Positions 28,340-37,669 of a stretch of DNA of 44,491 nt are shown in pieces. A program made the translations under genes and the position numbers. Numbering within the stretch: the first letter of the stretch is position 1; every line of letters begins with the position of its first letter. This stretch comes from a bacterium (GTDB taxonomy: Bacteria > Babelota > Babeliae > Babelales > JABGSX01). Below the pieces are notes generated by a model. It was not told where the DNA came from. It made no database searches and saw only the letters and a program-made list of their open reading frames with translations. Location of the stretch: NCBI GenBank assembly GCA_018647505.1, contig JABGSX010000053.1:1-44491 (forward strand), given 5' to 3'.

Positions 28340-29718
28340 GATTGTTCCATAATTTTACGCTCCATTCTCTGCAGCTTTAATTTAAATTTTTCATCACTCT
28401 GAGCCTCGTCCTCTATTTTGTCGTATGCGTGCAACACAGTCGAATGATTTTTTCTCTGCAAATAAAGACCTATTTCTTGCAAAGATTTTTTAGTTAGCTT
28501 CTTCATAAGATACATCGAAACCTGTCGAACAAACGTTAACTCCTTATTTCGGCTTTTTGACCTTAAGTCTGTTAACGAATAAGAATAATTCATTGAAATA
28601 ACACGCACAACACGCTCAAAGTCAACCTCAACAGAATCTGAATGATGAGATTGCACAAGAACTTTTTTTGCAAGCTCAACACTCATCGGCTGTTTTGTTA
28701 AAGAAGCAAAGGCCATAACCCTTATCAAAGATCCTTCGAGCTCACGAATATTTGACAAAGCTCTAGAGGAAATAAAATGGGCAACATCATCACTCAAAGC
28801 CTCTCTATTAGCTTCCGCCTTTTTCTTCAATATTGCAATCCTTGTCTCCAAAGAAGGAATTTGCATATCTGCGACAAGTCCCCACTCTAACCTGGAACAA
28901 ATTCGTTCAGCCAGGCCAGAAATATTCCGAGGAAACGTATCGCTTGAAAACACAATCTGTTTACCAGCCTCATAGAGAGAGTTAAAAATATGAAAAAAGG
29001 CTTCCTGAGTCTGCTCTTTGTTCGAAATGAATTGAATATCATCTATAAGCAGGATGTCGATTTCTAAATATTTTTCCTTGAATTTATGAACCTTGTTAAA
29101 ACGAATAGCATTTATAAATTCATTTACAAATCGATCTGCCGATTGGTACACAACAACACGTTCCGGATTGTGTTGTTTAACTTGATTTCCAATAGCATGC
29201 AAAAGATGCGTTTTACCAAGACCAGAGCTACTGTAAATAAAAAATGGATTGTACAACACACCAGGCTTTTCTGTAATAGCCTGTGCTGCAGCATAAGCAA
29301 GAGAATTGCTTGGGCCAACCACAAATGTCGAAAACTTATAATTCGCATTTAATGTTACAGGACTTCTGTCACGCTTTTTTAACGGTTTTAAAACTTTGCG
29401 AGCCGGATGATACGAAACCTGCCGAGCTGGAACAATGTTCAGCCCCGTGCTTTTTTTTTCTGGTTCCTTTTTTTGTGATTCGACAGACACCGTTAAAGAA
29501 GACACATTTAGAAGACGAGACAAGTGCACCTCAAACAAACGAATGTAATGTGCATGTAACCAGTCTTTAACAAAAACGTTAGGAGCCAATAGAACAACCT
29601 TTTGTTCCAAAGAATCCCACCGCTCAAGCGTAACAGCTTTGAGCCATGTCTCAACGACTCTACTGCCTTCTTCCTCTCGTGCAATCTGTAAAAAGTCTTG
29701 CCAAACTCGTTCTAACAC
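28327..29718 (-). CDS. dnaA: Chromosomal replication initiator protein DnaA
   Basis: NPFFIYSSSGLGKTHLLHAIGNQV, ILLIDDIQFISNKEQTQEAFFHIFN, C-terminal domain IV LYLQRKNHSTVLHAYDKIE. Confidence 0.97.
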   Translation of the reverse strand: MLERVWQDFLQIAREEEGSRVVETWLKAVTLERWDSLEQKVVLLAPNVFVKDWLHAHYIRLFEVHLSRLLNVSSLTVSVESQKKEPEKKSTGLNIVPARQVSYHPARKVLKPLKKRDRSPVTLNANYKFSTFVVGPSNSLAYAAAQAITEKPGVLYNPFFIYSSSGLGKTHLLHAIGNQVKQHNPERVVVYQSADRFVNEFINAIRFNKVHKFKEKYLEIDILLIDDIQFISNKEQTQEAFFHIFNSLYEAGKQIVFSSDTFPRNISGLAERICSRLEWGLVADMQIPSLETRIAILKKKAEANREALSDDVAHFISSRALSNIRELEGSLIRVMAFASLTKQPMSVELAKKVLVQSHHSDSVEVDFERVVRVISMNYSYSLTDLRSKSRNKELTFVRQVSMYLMKKLTKKSLQEIGLYLQRKNHSTVLHAYDKIEDEAQSDEKFKLKLQRMERKIMEQSCFI

Positions 29719-29874
29719 AAGAACTCTTTCTCTAAAATAAAATGATACAACTTCTTTCGAGACTTGCTCATTATTTATCCCCCTACAAGAAAAAATTTTA
29801 TACGTTCGACGATAAGTTTAACGATATTCTTAGAAGAAAAAAAGAGCAATGATTCTCATAAAAAACTAGACAAA

Positions 29875-29905
29875 ACAGAAAGGTCGCCGCTAAGCAACCT
29901 TCTGT
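29875..29905 (-). terminator. Hairpin terminator downstream of the 29926 gene
   Basis: Minus strand ACAGAAGGTTGC / GGCGACCTTTCTGT stem (imperfect) followed by TTTTGTC. Confidence 0.5.
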
Positions 29906-29925
29906 AGAATAGGTATGTATAAAAT

Positions 29926-31131
29926 TTATTTTTTTAGTAGGAAATACGCATCAACTTGTTCCGGATACTTGTGAACATAATTCCAAAATGTTCTACTCTT
30001 ATTGAAAAAACCGGAAAACAAATCAAGCTGATACAAATTATTTTTAAATGCACCACCAGTGTCTGAAAGCATACAAAGACGGACTTCATCTTTTTTGGAT
30101 CTTTTATTCTTGTAACGAAGAGCAACAATTTTTCCAAGCCCCAAGTTCTTAAGATCTCCAGCCACTGTAACCTCTGGAACATACGCAACCTTGTGTGGAA
30201 CCTGCATATGAGAACAAACTGCACACGTTTTGCCTTTACAACGACCATCGCGTATTCCATTCTTTATCTCCTTAAAGAACCAATACTGTCTCTGTTTTTT
30301 CTCGTTTTTAAATGATCTGTCGTAAACCATCTCATTGCTTCTTATAATATTAAATGCTCTGCGTTTTCCGTCGGGCATTATTGCAATAATTGATCCTTGT
30401 ATTGAAGCCTGTCGAACCCCCTCTTTTGTTAGCCAAACCAAAGGCTCAACTAATGGGTTGTTTTCTAGGGCACCCTCGTTAATAATTTCTTGTTTGGAAT
30501 ATTTAAATCTAATTAGTTTATGTTTGTTTTTGTTAACCTCTTTTTCTGACATTCCTTCTTCGTCTTCTGGCATCGCATACAAAGGGTATTTATATTTGCC
30601 TTTCTTGCGATATTTACCAGGAAGCTCATAAACTAAATACTTTGTTAATCTTTCTGCTCCATCTTCAACTTTGTCTTTATATTTTTTCGCATCCTTTGAA
30701 CTACTCTGCCAATCTATGATATCAAAATGTTTATGTAAAAATTTTTGATCGTTTATTCGATATCCAGTTCTTAAACCTTTTCGTATTTGCATTCTATCTT
30801 TTTCAATCGTGGCCTTTAAAAACTTTAGCGTGTCTCGAACACGTTTTAGAGAAACGTTATCCCTTTTATCAAAGACCTTTCCACCGTGCAAAATCTTACG
30901 CCTACTACGCTTAGGCCTTCCCTTGTAAGTATACTCTTTCATATAATCAAGCGCACTTTGAATTGCCACCAAAAAACACTCTGGCTTTGTCACAAAAGAG
31001 TGATAAGACCGGAATGGCTTTTTTTTCATTTTCTTAAATTGTGCATGAAACTTTGCACCATGACTTGCGGTAAAAAATGAAAATAATAAATTACAGGATA
31101 ATATAGTTAAAAGAATGGACTTTTTGTTCAT
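29926..31131 (-). CDS. Secreted MltA-like (3D-domain) lytic murein transglycosylase
   Basis: Signal peptide; MltA-like blocks GKYKYPLYAMPEDE, EPLVWLTKEGVRQASIQGSIIAIMPDGKRRAF and VRLCMLSDTGGAFKNNLYQLDLFSGFF. Confidence 0.72.
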   Translation of the reverse strand: MNKKSILLTILSCNLLFSFFTASHGAKFHAQFKKMKKKPFRSYHSFVTKPECFLVAIQSALDYMKEYTYKGRPKRSRRKILHGGKVFDKRDNVSLKRVRDTLKFLKATIEKDRMQIRKGLRTGYRINDQKFLHKHFDIIDWQSSSKDAKKYKDKVEDGAERLTKYLVYELPGKYRKKGKYKYPLYAMPEDEEGMSEKEVNKNKHKLIRFKYSKQEIINEGALENNPLVEPLVWLTKEGVRQASIQGSIIAIMPDGKRRAFNIIRSNEMVYDRSFKNEKKQRQYWFFKEIKNGIRDGRCKGKTCAVCSHMQVPHKVAYVPEVTVAGDLKNLGLGKIVALRYKNKRSKKDEVRLCMLSDTGGAFKNNLYQLDLFSGFFNKSRTFWNYVHKYPEQVDAYFLLKK

Positions 31132-31273
31132 TACTACTCCCCCCTAGAAATAGTTTCAGCTCCCTTTTTTGTTCCCCTTTTTCTATAATTACGCTATCAA
31201 AGCTAAAGACAAATTGTCAATAACTTTGACGGCATAATTTTCAATACATGCTCAAATTCTATCAATAACAACT

Positions 31274-32305
31274 TTATACAAATCTGGGCTGTGCGACATA
31301 GGCCAAGTTGTTGGAACTTGCCCACGCCCTTGTAAAGCCAGCAGCGTCATACTCTTTTACAATGTTACCATCTCCCTTAACAGCAGGGTCATGTACAATA
31401 ACAGAGTTCTTTTGGCCATCCCAACCAACAACAACCATCAAGTGCCCGTTGTTGTATGGCTTTGGCGCACCATTTAGCCTTCCCCTTACACTAACAACAA
31501 CTGGAATATCCTGTCTTAGGTAATTATATAGATGCGTAAAAGATGGAAGCCGTTTTACATAAAAATTAACCTTACCGTCACATTGCTCAAATGCAGCCGC
31601 CGTGTTAAATGGCCAACTTCCATAAGCATCTAACCCTTGGTCATAAGACTGAGCTGCAAAAGCAACGGGATCAATTTCCTCTTTTTTCAAGTAACCAACC
31701 AACATACTCATAGAAGTTGGCGAACAAAGATGTGCTGCCCGTTCGTGATTAAGAAGCATCTGTGAAGACTGTGGAACACCAGCCACTCTTACACTTGGCA
31801 AAGACGCAATTCTGCTGATCTTTTCTATCGCAAAATTTCTCAAATTAGAAATACATGCTGATAACATCTCAAGGCCAGAATAATCTGCTCCATTATGGGT
31901 TTTAACCTTAATTTTAAAACCATCACCCAGTTCTTTTTTAGGCAACTCTACCCTAACATAACAACCTTTACTCAAATCACCCTTTGAATAATAAGACTTC
32001 TGAATACCATTACCCCACTCTATTACCTTATGTGGGGAACCCCATCTTTTTGTGTGCGCATTTCTGACCTGCGCCCAAAAAGAGTAGTGACCACTTTCTG
32101 GCCTAAACGCATTCCAAGATAAAACAAGTTGAGAAAACTTTGGAACACCTTCCCTGGAAAACGCAATCTCATTACGATAATGACCACGTTCATAGCTTGT
32201 AATATGTTTTTTATATAGCCACGTCCAATCTTCAATATCATTTGTAATACAAATTCCGTTAAAAGCCAGGACAAGACAACCGATTAAAACATTACGTACC
32301 TTCAT
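31274..32305 (-). CDS. Secreted C39-like (papain-fold) cysteine peptidase
   Basis: HLCSPTSMSMLVGYL (Cys), YNNGHLMVVVGWDG (His), SVIVHDPAV (Asp); signal peptide. Start at internal ATG 32305 (MKVRNVLIG) after SD GGGGGAGGAGTT. Confidence 0.82.
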   Translation of the reverse strand: MKVRNVLIGCLVLAFNGICITNDIEDWTWLYKKHITSYERGHYRNEIAFSREGVPKFSQLVLSWNAFRPESGHYSFWAQVRNAHTKRWGSPHKVIEWGNGIQKSYYSKGDLSKGCYVRVELPKKELGDGFKIKVKTHNGADYSGLEMLSACISNLRNFAIEKISRIASLPSVRVAGVPQSSQMLLNHERAAHLCSPTSMSMLVGYLKKEEIDPVAFAAQSYDQGLDAYGSWPFNTAAAFEQCDGKVNFYVKRLPSFTHLYNYLRQDIPVVVSVRGRLNGAPKPYNNGHLMVVVGWDGQKNSVIVHDPAVKGDGNIVKEYDAAGFTRAWASSNNLAYVAQPRFV

Positions 32306-32592
32306 AACTCCTCCCCCTAATGTGATGTTTACACACTCATCCTTTTCAACATTAGTATACTTTTTTATTCTATTCGTTAGCAATATTTACTAATAAAAAA
32401 TATTTTAAGCGGTGGAAAAGGCCTCGATTTAATATCTACCAGAAGAAATTGGAATGAAAACGAGTATTTTTGAATAATATTTTTTAACGTTTGTGTATAA
32501 AAATATTGTTCAAACAACTTGTCCCTTCTAACAAAAATGGTAAAGTATAGTGATGGTTTTTATTCAGAGATTTTTAAATAAAGGAGCTCACA

Positions 32593-33828
32593 GTGAACAG
32601 GAAGGTCTTATCTTTTTTATTTTTAGCTACAATTTTCTTTATTAAGGTTAGTGCACAACAACAAGCCGTAGTAATATCTCCAATTGCCAACTTGTCTTTG
32701 CGACCACTACAAAGAACATACAAAGAAAAAGATATCGCCTCAGTTTATGATGCTCTTGCTATCGCCTCAGTAGGAGAAATATCTTTGTGCCGCCGCGTAC
32801 ACCAACTACTTTTTAATGAAACTGTCACAGTTGTAAAAGAACAAGAACAAGAAGTCTTGATAGAAATTTCATCACTGTACCCCGCAATTTCTTGTAACAA
32901 TCCTCATGTTTCAACGAAAAGTTATTGGATTCCTAAAAAGCATCTTAAATTTCTGACTGCCGAGGATTTTAAAAACTCACATTTTCCAAAATCAATAGAT
33001 ACAAAAAATCCTTACGATGAAACAACACACAGGCAAACAGTTGCTCTTTTGCTACCAATATATGACCCAGTCACGCAAAAAACTTACTCGGCTGGAACAC
33101 GATTTATTTACACAAAAAAACAAACAAGCCAAAATTACTGGTTTGTTTACGTCTATGATTCAAACGACAATAGAGAGAAAATAATCACATTGCCTTCATC
33201 AATTTGTATAGCTCCAAATATTTTAAAAACAACAGAAGAAAAAATTAAAATGTTTGTTGAACTTCTTAAAGTTTGGACATACAAAGATATTAAAGAGAAG
33301 ATTCCTTTTGTATGGGGCGGCTGCAGCATAAGAGATTTTTGTATCCCTGAAAATTTCAACATAACAAAATTCAATGCAACAAGCGCAATACAAATAAAAG
33401 CATACGAAAGAGAAGAAAACAGCATTCCTTATTCCGGCCTTGATTCATCTGGGCTCATATTACGTGCAGCACAAATATGTGGAATTCCATATTTTTGCAA
33501 AAACTCTACAACTTGTCGCAAGCACCTTAGACCACTAAAAGAAAACGAAGCTGTAGAAAAGGGAGATATAATTTGGTTGCCAAGGTATATATGCGCAATA
33601 AGCTCTGTTGAAAATAACAAAGTTGTATGTGCAAGAGGATACGATCCTGGATTTGGTTTTGTAGATGAGTCAGATTTATCAGATTTATTTGCACAAGTTT
33701 CAACATACGAACAACTTCTTGAGTACCATACAAGCGAAAAACCTATTTTGGTAAAAAGAAGAGATGGAAGCACCAAACAATTTGGCCAAGTTGTAATACT
33801 AAAATTATCAAGTTGCTGGGATAACTAG
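32593..33828 (+). CDS. Secreted SH3-like + NlpC/P60-like protein with degenerate catalytic site
   Basis: GTG start with SD AAGGAGCTCACA; signal peptide; IPFVWGGCS...YSGLDSSGLILRAAQICGIPYF...NEAVEKGDIIWLP matches the NlpC/P60 layout with Cys replaced by Ser. Confidence 0.75.
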   Translation: MNRKVLSFLFLATIFFIKVSAQQQAVVISPIANLSLRPLQRTYKEKDIASVYDALAIASVGEISLCRRVHQLLFNETVTVVKEQEQEVLIEISSLYPAISCNNPHVSTKSYWIPKKHLKFLTAEDFKNSHFPKSIDTKNPYDETTHRQTVALLLPIYDPVTQKTYSAGTRFIYTKKQTSQNYWFVYVYDSNDNREKIITLPSSICIAPNILKTTEEKIKMFVELLKVWTYKDIKEKIPFVWGGCSIRDFCIPENFNITKFNATSAIQIKAYEREENSIPYSGLDSSGLILRAAQICGIPYFCKNSTTCRKHLRPLKENEAVEKGDIIWLPRYICAISSVENNKVVCARGYDPGFGFVDESDLSDLFAQVSTYEQLLEYHTSEKPILVKRRDGSTKQFGQVVILKLSSCWDN

Positions 33829-33836
33829 AGCTCTAG

Positions 33837-34574
33837 TTATTTTCTAGACTTTAAAAAATTACTGGAATACAAATAAATTCCAGTTGCAATCCCGGCGCTA
33901 ATATACAACACAAGTACCATAAATAAAAGCGGGATTCCCTGTTTTAATGCAAACAAAGCAAGAGCCAAGCCTATTGTCAACTTTGCAGCCAAGCGAGAAA
34001 ATAATACTGGAACTTTTTTAAAAGCAGGAAACGGTAAAGAAGAAATCATTAAAACCGCTATAAAAACAACAACGGCTATTATGCTTTTTCCCTTAACCAA
34101 AAATCTTAATGGAGATTCCAAAACTCTGTCGTGATACAAAACCAAAGTAGCAAGAAAAAAGGCTCCTATAGTTGTAGGCAACCCCGAGAAAGACTGGCCC
34201 TGTTTTTCTGGTTCAAGATTGAATTTTGCTAATCTAAAAAGACTTGCACACAAGTAAAAAGCTAAAACAATAATTCCGGTAATACCACCGTCATGCATAA
34301 AAGAACTGTACAACAAAATGGCCGGAGCCAAGCAAAATGAAATGGCATCACACAACGAATCAAGCTCAACACCCAGCAAGCTAGAAACTCCAAATATTCT
34401 TGCTAGCCTACCATCAAACCCATCCATAACAGCCGCAAAAAAAATACAATACGCAGCGGGAACAACATTGCCATCAAGCGCGTACATAATTGAAAGAAGA
34501 CCAAAAAATGCGTTCCCAAATGTAAAAAAAAATGGAATCCACTTAACAAGACTCGTTTTTTTATTATGCCTCAT
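33837..34574 (-). CDS. pssA: CDP-diacylglycerol--serine O-phosphatidyltransferase
   Basis: CDP-alcohol phosphatidyltransferase motif MDGFDGRLARIFGVSSLLGVELDSLCDAISF; polytopic. Confidence 0.93.
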   Translation of the reverse strand: MRHNKKTSLVKWIPFFFTFGNAFFGLLSIMYALDGNVVPAAYCIFFAAVMDGFDGRLARIFGVSSLLGVELDSLCDAISFCLAPAILLYSSFMHDGGITGIIVLAFYLCASLFRLAKFNLEPEKQGQSFSGLPTTIGAFFLATLVLYHDRVLESPLRFLVKGKSIIAVVVFIAVLMISSLPFPAFKKVPVLFSRLAAKLTIGLALALFALKQGIPLLFMVLVLYISAGIATGIYLYSSNFLKSRK

Positions 34575-35259
34575 TTTTTTCTTCTTCTACACTGTTCAAG
34601 CTGTCCAAAACAAATTTACCCAGAACCGTTTGCCCACCATATACTTGCTGGTTTTTGCTTACTTGTATATCAACATTTTTTGGCAAAAGAATATCAACAC
34701 GAGAACCAAACTTTATCATTCCATAAATGTCACCGCTTCTTAGCAACTGCCCTTTTTGAGTCCAGCAACATATTTTGCGGGCAATTGTACCGGCGATTTG
34801 TCTTACAAGAATATTTCGGCCATATTTATCTTCAATCACAATGTCATTGCGCTCATTAAGCTCAGAACTTTTTGGTAAAAAAGCCATCATAAATTTACCC
34901 GCTTTGTACACAACTTGTTTTACAACACCGGTTATTGGAGTTCTGTTTACATGAACATCAAAAACGGATAAAAATATAGAAACTTTTTGTACATACCCTT
35001 CTGGTAAATCTGATGCATTCTTTTGTATATCAACAACTTTTCCATCTGCGGGACAAACTAAAATTGTAGGATTGTTTTTTGCTTGCAAACATTCTCGCAC
35101 AGGATTTCTGAAAAAATATAATGAAAACAAAAAAAGGAACAAACCAAAATAAGCAAAAAATTTCCACTTGGCCATGCCAAACAAAAACAAAACTATAGAA
35201 GCTATAACTATTCCCAGTCCATTAGTCCAAAGCAAATTATTCGTCAAAACAGCAATCAT
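34564..35259 (-). CDS. psd: Phosphatidylserine decarboxylase proenzyme
   Basis: YFFRNPVRE, CPADGKVVDI, SIFLSVFDVHVNRTPITG, autocleavage-type MIKFGSRVDILLP. Confidence 0.93.
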   Translation of the reverse strand: MIAVLTNNLLWTNGLGIVIASIVLFLFGMAKWKFFAYFGLFLFLFSLYFFRNPVRECLQAKNNPTILVCPADGKVVDIQKNASDLPEGYVQKVSIFLSVFDVHVNRTPITGVVKQVVYKAGKFMMAFLPKSSELNERNDIVIEDKYGRNILVRQIAGTIARKICCWTQKGQLLRSGDIYGMIKFGSRVDILLPKNVDIQVSKNQQVYGGQTVLGKFVLDSLNSVEEEKNEA

Positions 35260-35317
35260 TTTTTTATCCTTCTAAAAAAGGTTATCCAATACAAAAATTA
35301 GTATAACACCCATAAAA

Positions 35318-35343
35318 AAGCAGGGCCATTGCTGACCCTGCTT
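35318..35343 (-). terminator. Rho-independent terminator of the 35371 gene
   Basis: Minus strand AAGCAGGG-TCAGCAATGG-CCCTGCTTTTTTATG. Confidence 0.75.
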
Positions 35344-35370
35344 AAAACACGAATACTAATCTTGCTTAAC

Positions 35371-36759
35371 TTATTCGCCCCTCTTTCCTTCGCCGCCTCT
35401 ATGTGCTCCAAGAGGCACCATTGTTGCTGCGCGAGCACCTCTTCTACGTTCAAACTCATCAGGACCAACTCCAGCATGAATTCTAACTTCACCCAAAATA
35501 GATTGGTAATGCGCAGAAATACAGCTCTGTAGGGCTTGTACATAAAAATATCTTTTTAAAACTTCTACATAAAGTTCTGTTGCCCAATTGAAGTTAACAC
35601 CAAACACGCGAACATCGGTTCCCATTCCTGGGCGTTTTGATCTCCAACCAGAAACAAACTCTGTTCTTCCATCATGTCTAAAGTTAACAGTCCTTGTTGT
35701 TGCACAAGATTTTGCTTGCGCACTTCTTTTAGCAAGAACAACCCGGTCCATTCTATCCCTTAAAAAATCAGAATCCATAGATGACAGCCTAATTCTTTTT
35801 AACGGCCTTAAAACCTCATCAACATTGGTCATACTTGAAAGCTCTGTTAAAACCGATTTAAGGTAATTGACCTCATCATTTGCCAATTCTTGTAATCTCC
35901 ACCAAAGATCTTTTATTCTTCCGTCATGCTCTTCAAATGAGTCAATATCAAAAAATTTTCCACCGGTAAGACTTGCTGAAAGTTCGCCAACAACATCTCG
36001 CCAATTTGCTATAACCCATGCAGGAGTTGTAACGTCCGCACCGTCTCCACTTGCAACACGAGCCTTCCAGTTCATTAGTTTTGCATCTCTTAAGTATGAA
36101 TCACTAAACCACGGAGCCTCGTTTAATCCATTTTCTATTTGTTTTAGCCTCCACTTGTTCCACCATGTTTTACCAACTACACCGGCACCTAATACAGCAA
36201 TACCTGCAGGAACAGTTCTACCAAAACACTTAATCCAAGCCTGATCTTCACCAACTTTTCTACAAGCCAAAACTGCCGGAACAGCTACAACAACAACAGG
36301 AACAACCCAACGCAACGCACTCTTCCACCAAGAACCCTTTTTTGGTTTAGCTCTTGCCAAAGGCTCAAGTTTTAATCCTGGAGAAACCACTCCAGATGTT
36401 ACTAACCGCTCAAGATCACCATGTGAATTAGAACGTCTTTTTCCAAATCTCCTTGCGGCCATTGGAGCTGAAGAAGCATCTTCTTCTCCCCCGGAACCGC
36501 CAGCAAAGGCTTCTACTGTTCCAGAACCTGCGCCTGTTGGAGCTGGCACAGCGGCTAAAGGACTTAGACCGGCACCAACTATTCCTCCACCGACTATATT
36601 GAGAACAACTCCTGGAAGCAGTTCAACCGTAGACAGACCTGTACCAGCACCACCTATTGCTACTTTGTCATCCTCGTCCATAGTGAAAACCATTGTAGAC
36701 ATGGTACTCATCAGCATTGCTGATAGTAAAAATAATATATTTCTTTTGTTTCTAATCAT
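35371..36759 (-). CDS. Secreted/membrane hypothetical protein (462 aa)
   Basis: Signal-like RNKRNILFLLSAMLMSTMSTMVF; internal TM-like RWVVPVVVVAVPAVLA; start at 36759 chosen for SD GTGAGGTATATC. Confidence 0.7.
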   Translation of the reverse strand: MIRNKRNILFLLSAMLMSTMSTMVFTMDEDDKVAIGGAGTGLSTVELLPGVVLNIVGGGIVGAGLSPLAAVPAPTGAGSGTVEAFAGGSGGEEDASSAPMAARRFGKRRSNSHGDLERLVTSGVVSPGLKLEPLARAKPKKGSWWKSALRWVVPVVVVAVPAVLACRKVGEDQAWIKCFGRTVPAGIAVLGAGVVGKTWWNKWRLKQIENGLNEAPWFSDSYLRDAKLMNWKARVASGDGADVTTPAWVIANWRDVVGELSASLTGGKFFDIDSFEEHDGRIKDLWWRLQELANDEVNYLKSVLTELSSMTNVDEVLRPLKRIRLSSMDSDFLRDRMDRVVLAKRSAQAKSCATTRTVNFRHDGRTEFVSGWRSKRPGMGTDVRVFGVNFNWATELYVEVLKRYFYVQALQSCISAHYQSILGEVRIHAGVGPDEFERRRGARAATMVPLGAHRGGEGKRGE

Positions 36760-36878
36760 GATATACCTCACAAAATTATTCATTCAATATTAAAAAATCG
36801 TTTCGACACTTTATCAATTTTATCGATCTTGCTCAACTAAAATTATTAAGACAAACAAAACCTTTTATATTTTGATAT

Positions 36879-37202
36879 TTAACGCCGAGCTTCACTTGCC
36901 TTGGAAACGATAATTACGCTTTTGCCACCCCTTAAAAAATCTTTTGTTGTTTCCAGTAAGCCATAAGCTTGTTCGCAATCTGTTATCATATAATCTTTTG
37001 TAGAATGTACAGCAAAAACAGCAGCGTGAACCACAATGCCACTTACTCTACCAGCCATAAAAGTCCCATCTTTGTCACAAAAAGTAACAAAATGGCCAAT
37101 GTCTAATTCCTGTGCAGTACGCACATAGCGCAAACCAGAATCAGCTGAATATGCAATAGTTGAAATAAGAAAAGAAAAGAATAAAACAATAAACTTCTTC
37201 AT
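36879..37202 (-). CDS. Small secreted protein (107 aa), SH3-like-barrel candidate
   Basis: Signal peptide MKKFIVLFFSFLISTIAYS; mature part LDIGHFVTFCDKDGTFMAGRVSGIVVHAAVFAV. Confidence 0.62.
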   Translation of the reverse strand: MKKFIVLFFSFLISTIAYSADSGLRYVRTAQELDIGHFVTFCDKDGTFMAGRVSGIVVHAAVFAVHSTKDYMITDCEQAYGLLETTKDFLRGGKSVIIVSKASEARR

Positions 37203-37279
37203 AAGTTTTTAACCTCCACGTTTAAACTTTAAAGCTATTGTTTAAGTTAGCATTTTTTATTCTGTTTGTAAACAAAAAA

Positions 37280-37295
37280 CCCCGCAAAACGAGGT
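37280..37295 (-). terminator. Short hairpin terminator of the tRNA-Arg transcript
   Basis: Minus strand GACCTCG-TTTTG-CGGGGTTTTTTG (short stem with one G-U, then T6). Confidence 0.5.
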
Positions 37296-37303
37296 CTTAA
37301 AAA

Positions 37304-37377
37304 TACGCCCGACAGGAATTGAACCTGTGACCTACAGATTAGGAATCTGTCGCTCTATCCAACTGAGCTACGGGCGC
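37304..37377 (-). tRNA. tRNA-Arg(CCT)
   Basis: GCGCCCGTAGCTCAGTTGGATAGAGCGACAGATTCCTAATCTGTAGGTCACAGGTTCAATTCCTGTCGGGCGTA; anticodon loop TTCCTAA; CCA not encoded. Confidence 0.95.
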
Positions 37378-37421
37378 AAATCTTAATTCAATTACATCTA
37401 AACATTTTAAGCTGAAAAATA

Positions 37422-37498
<77 letters not shown>

Positions 37499-37669
37499 AA
37501 AATTTATCAACATAAAAATGTTATTATTATTTGTACCAGAAAATGAATTGTTTGGCGAGAGAATTGTTGCAAAAGCAGCACATAAATAATCTTTGTTTTG
37601 ACGATTAATGATAATGGGCGTACAATTAAAATTGATAATATTTATGAAGCGGTAGGAGGTTTTTTGGTT

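Noticed and set aside
29719-29925. oriC next to dnaA
   Set aside because: Only one weak DnaA-box-like sequence; no cluster and no change in gene orientation.
33429-33776. 115-aa minus-strand ORF
   Set aside because: Antisense to the NlpC/P60-like gene; no supporting signals.
35588-36244. Plus-strand ORFs of 92 and 125 aa
   Set aside because: Antisense to the 35371-36759 gene, which has a good SD, signal peptide and terminator.
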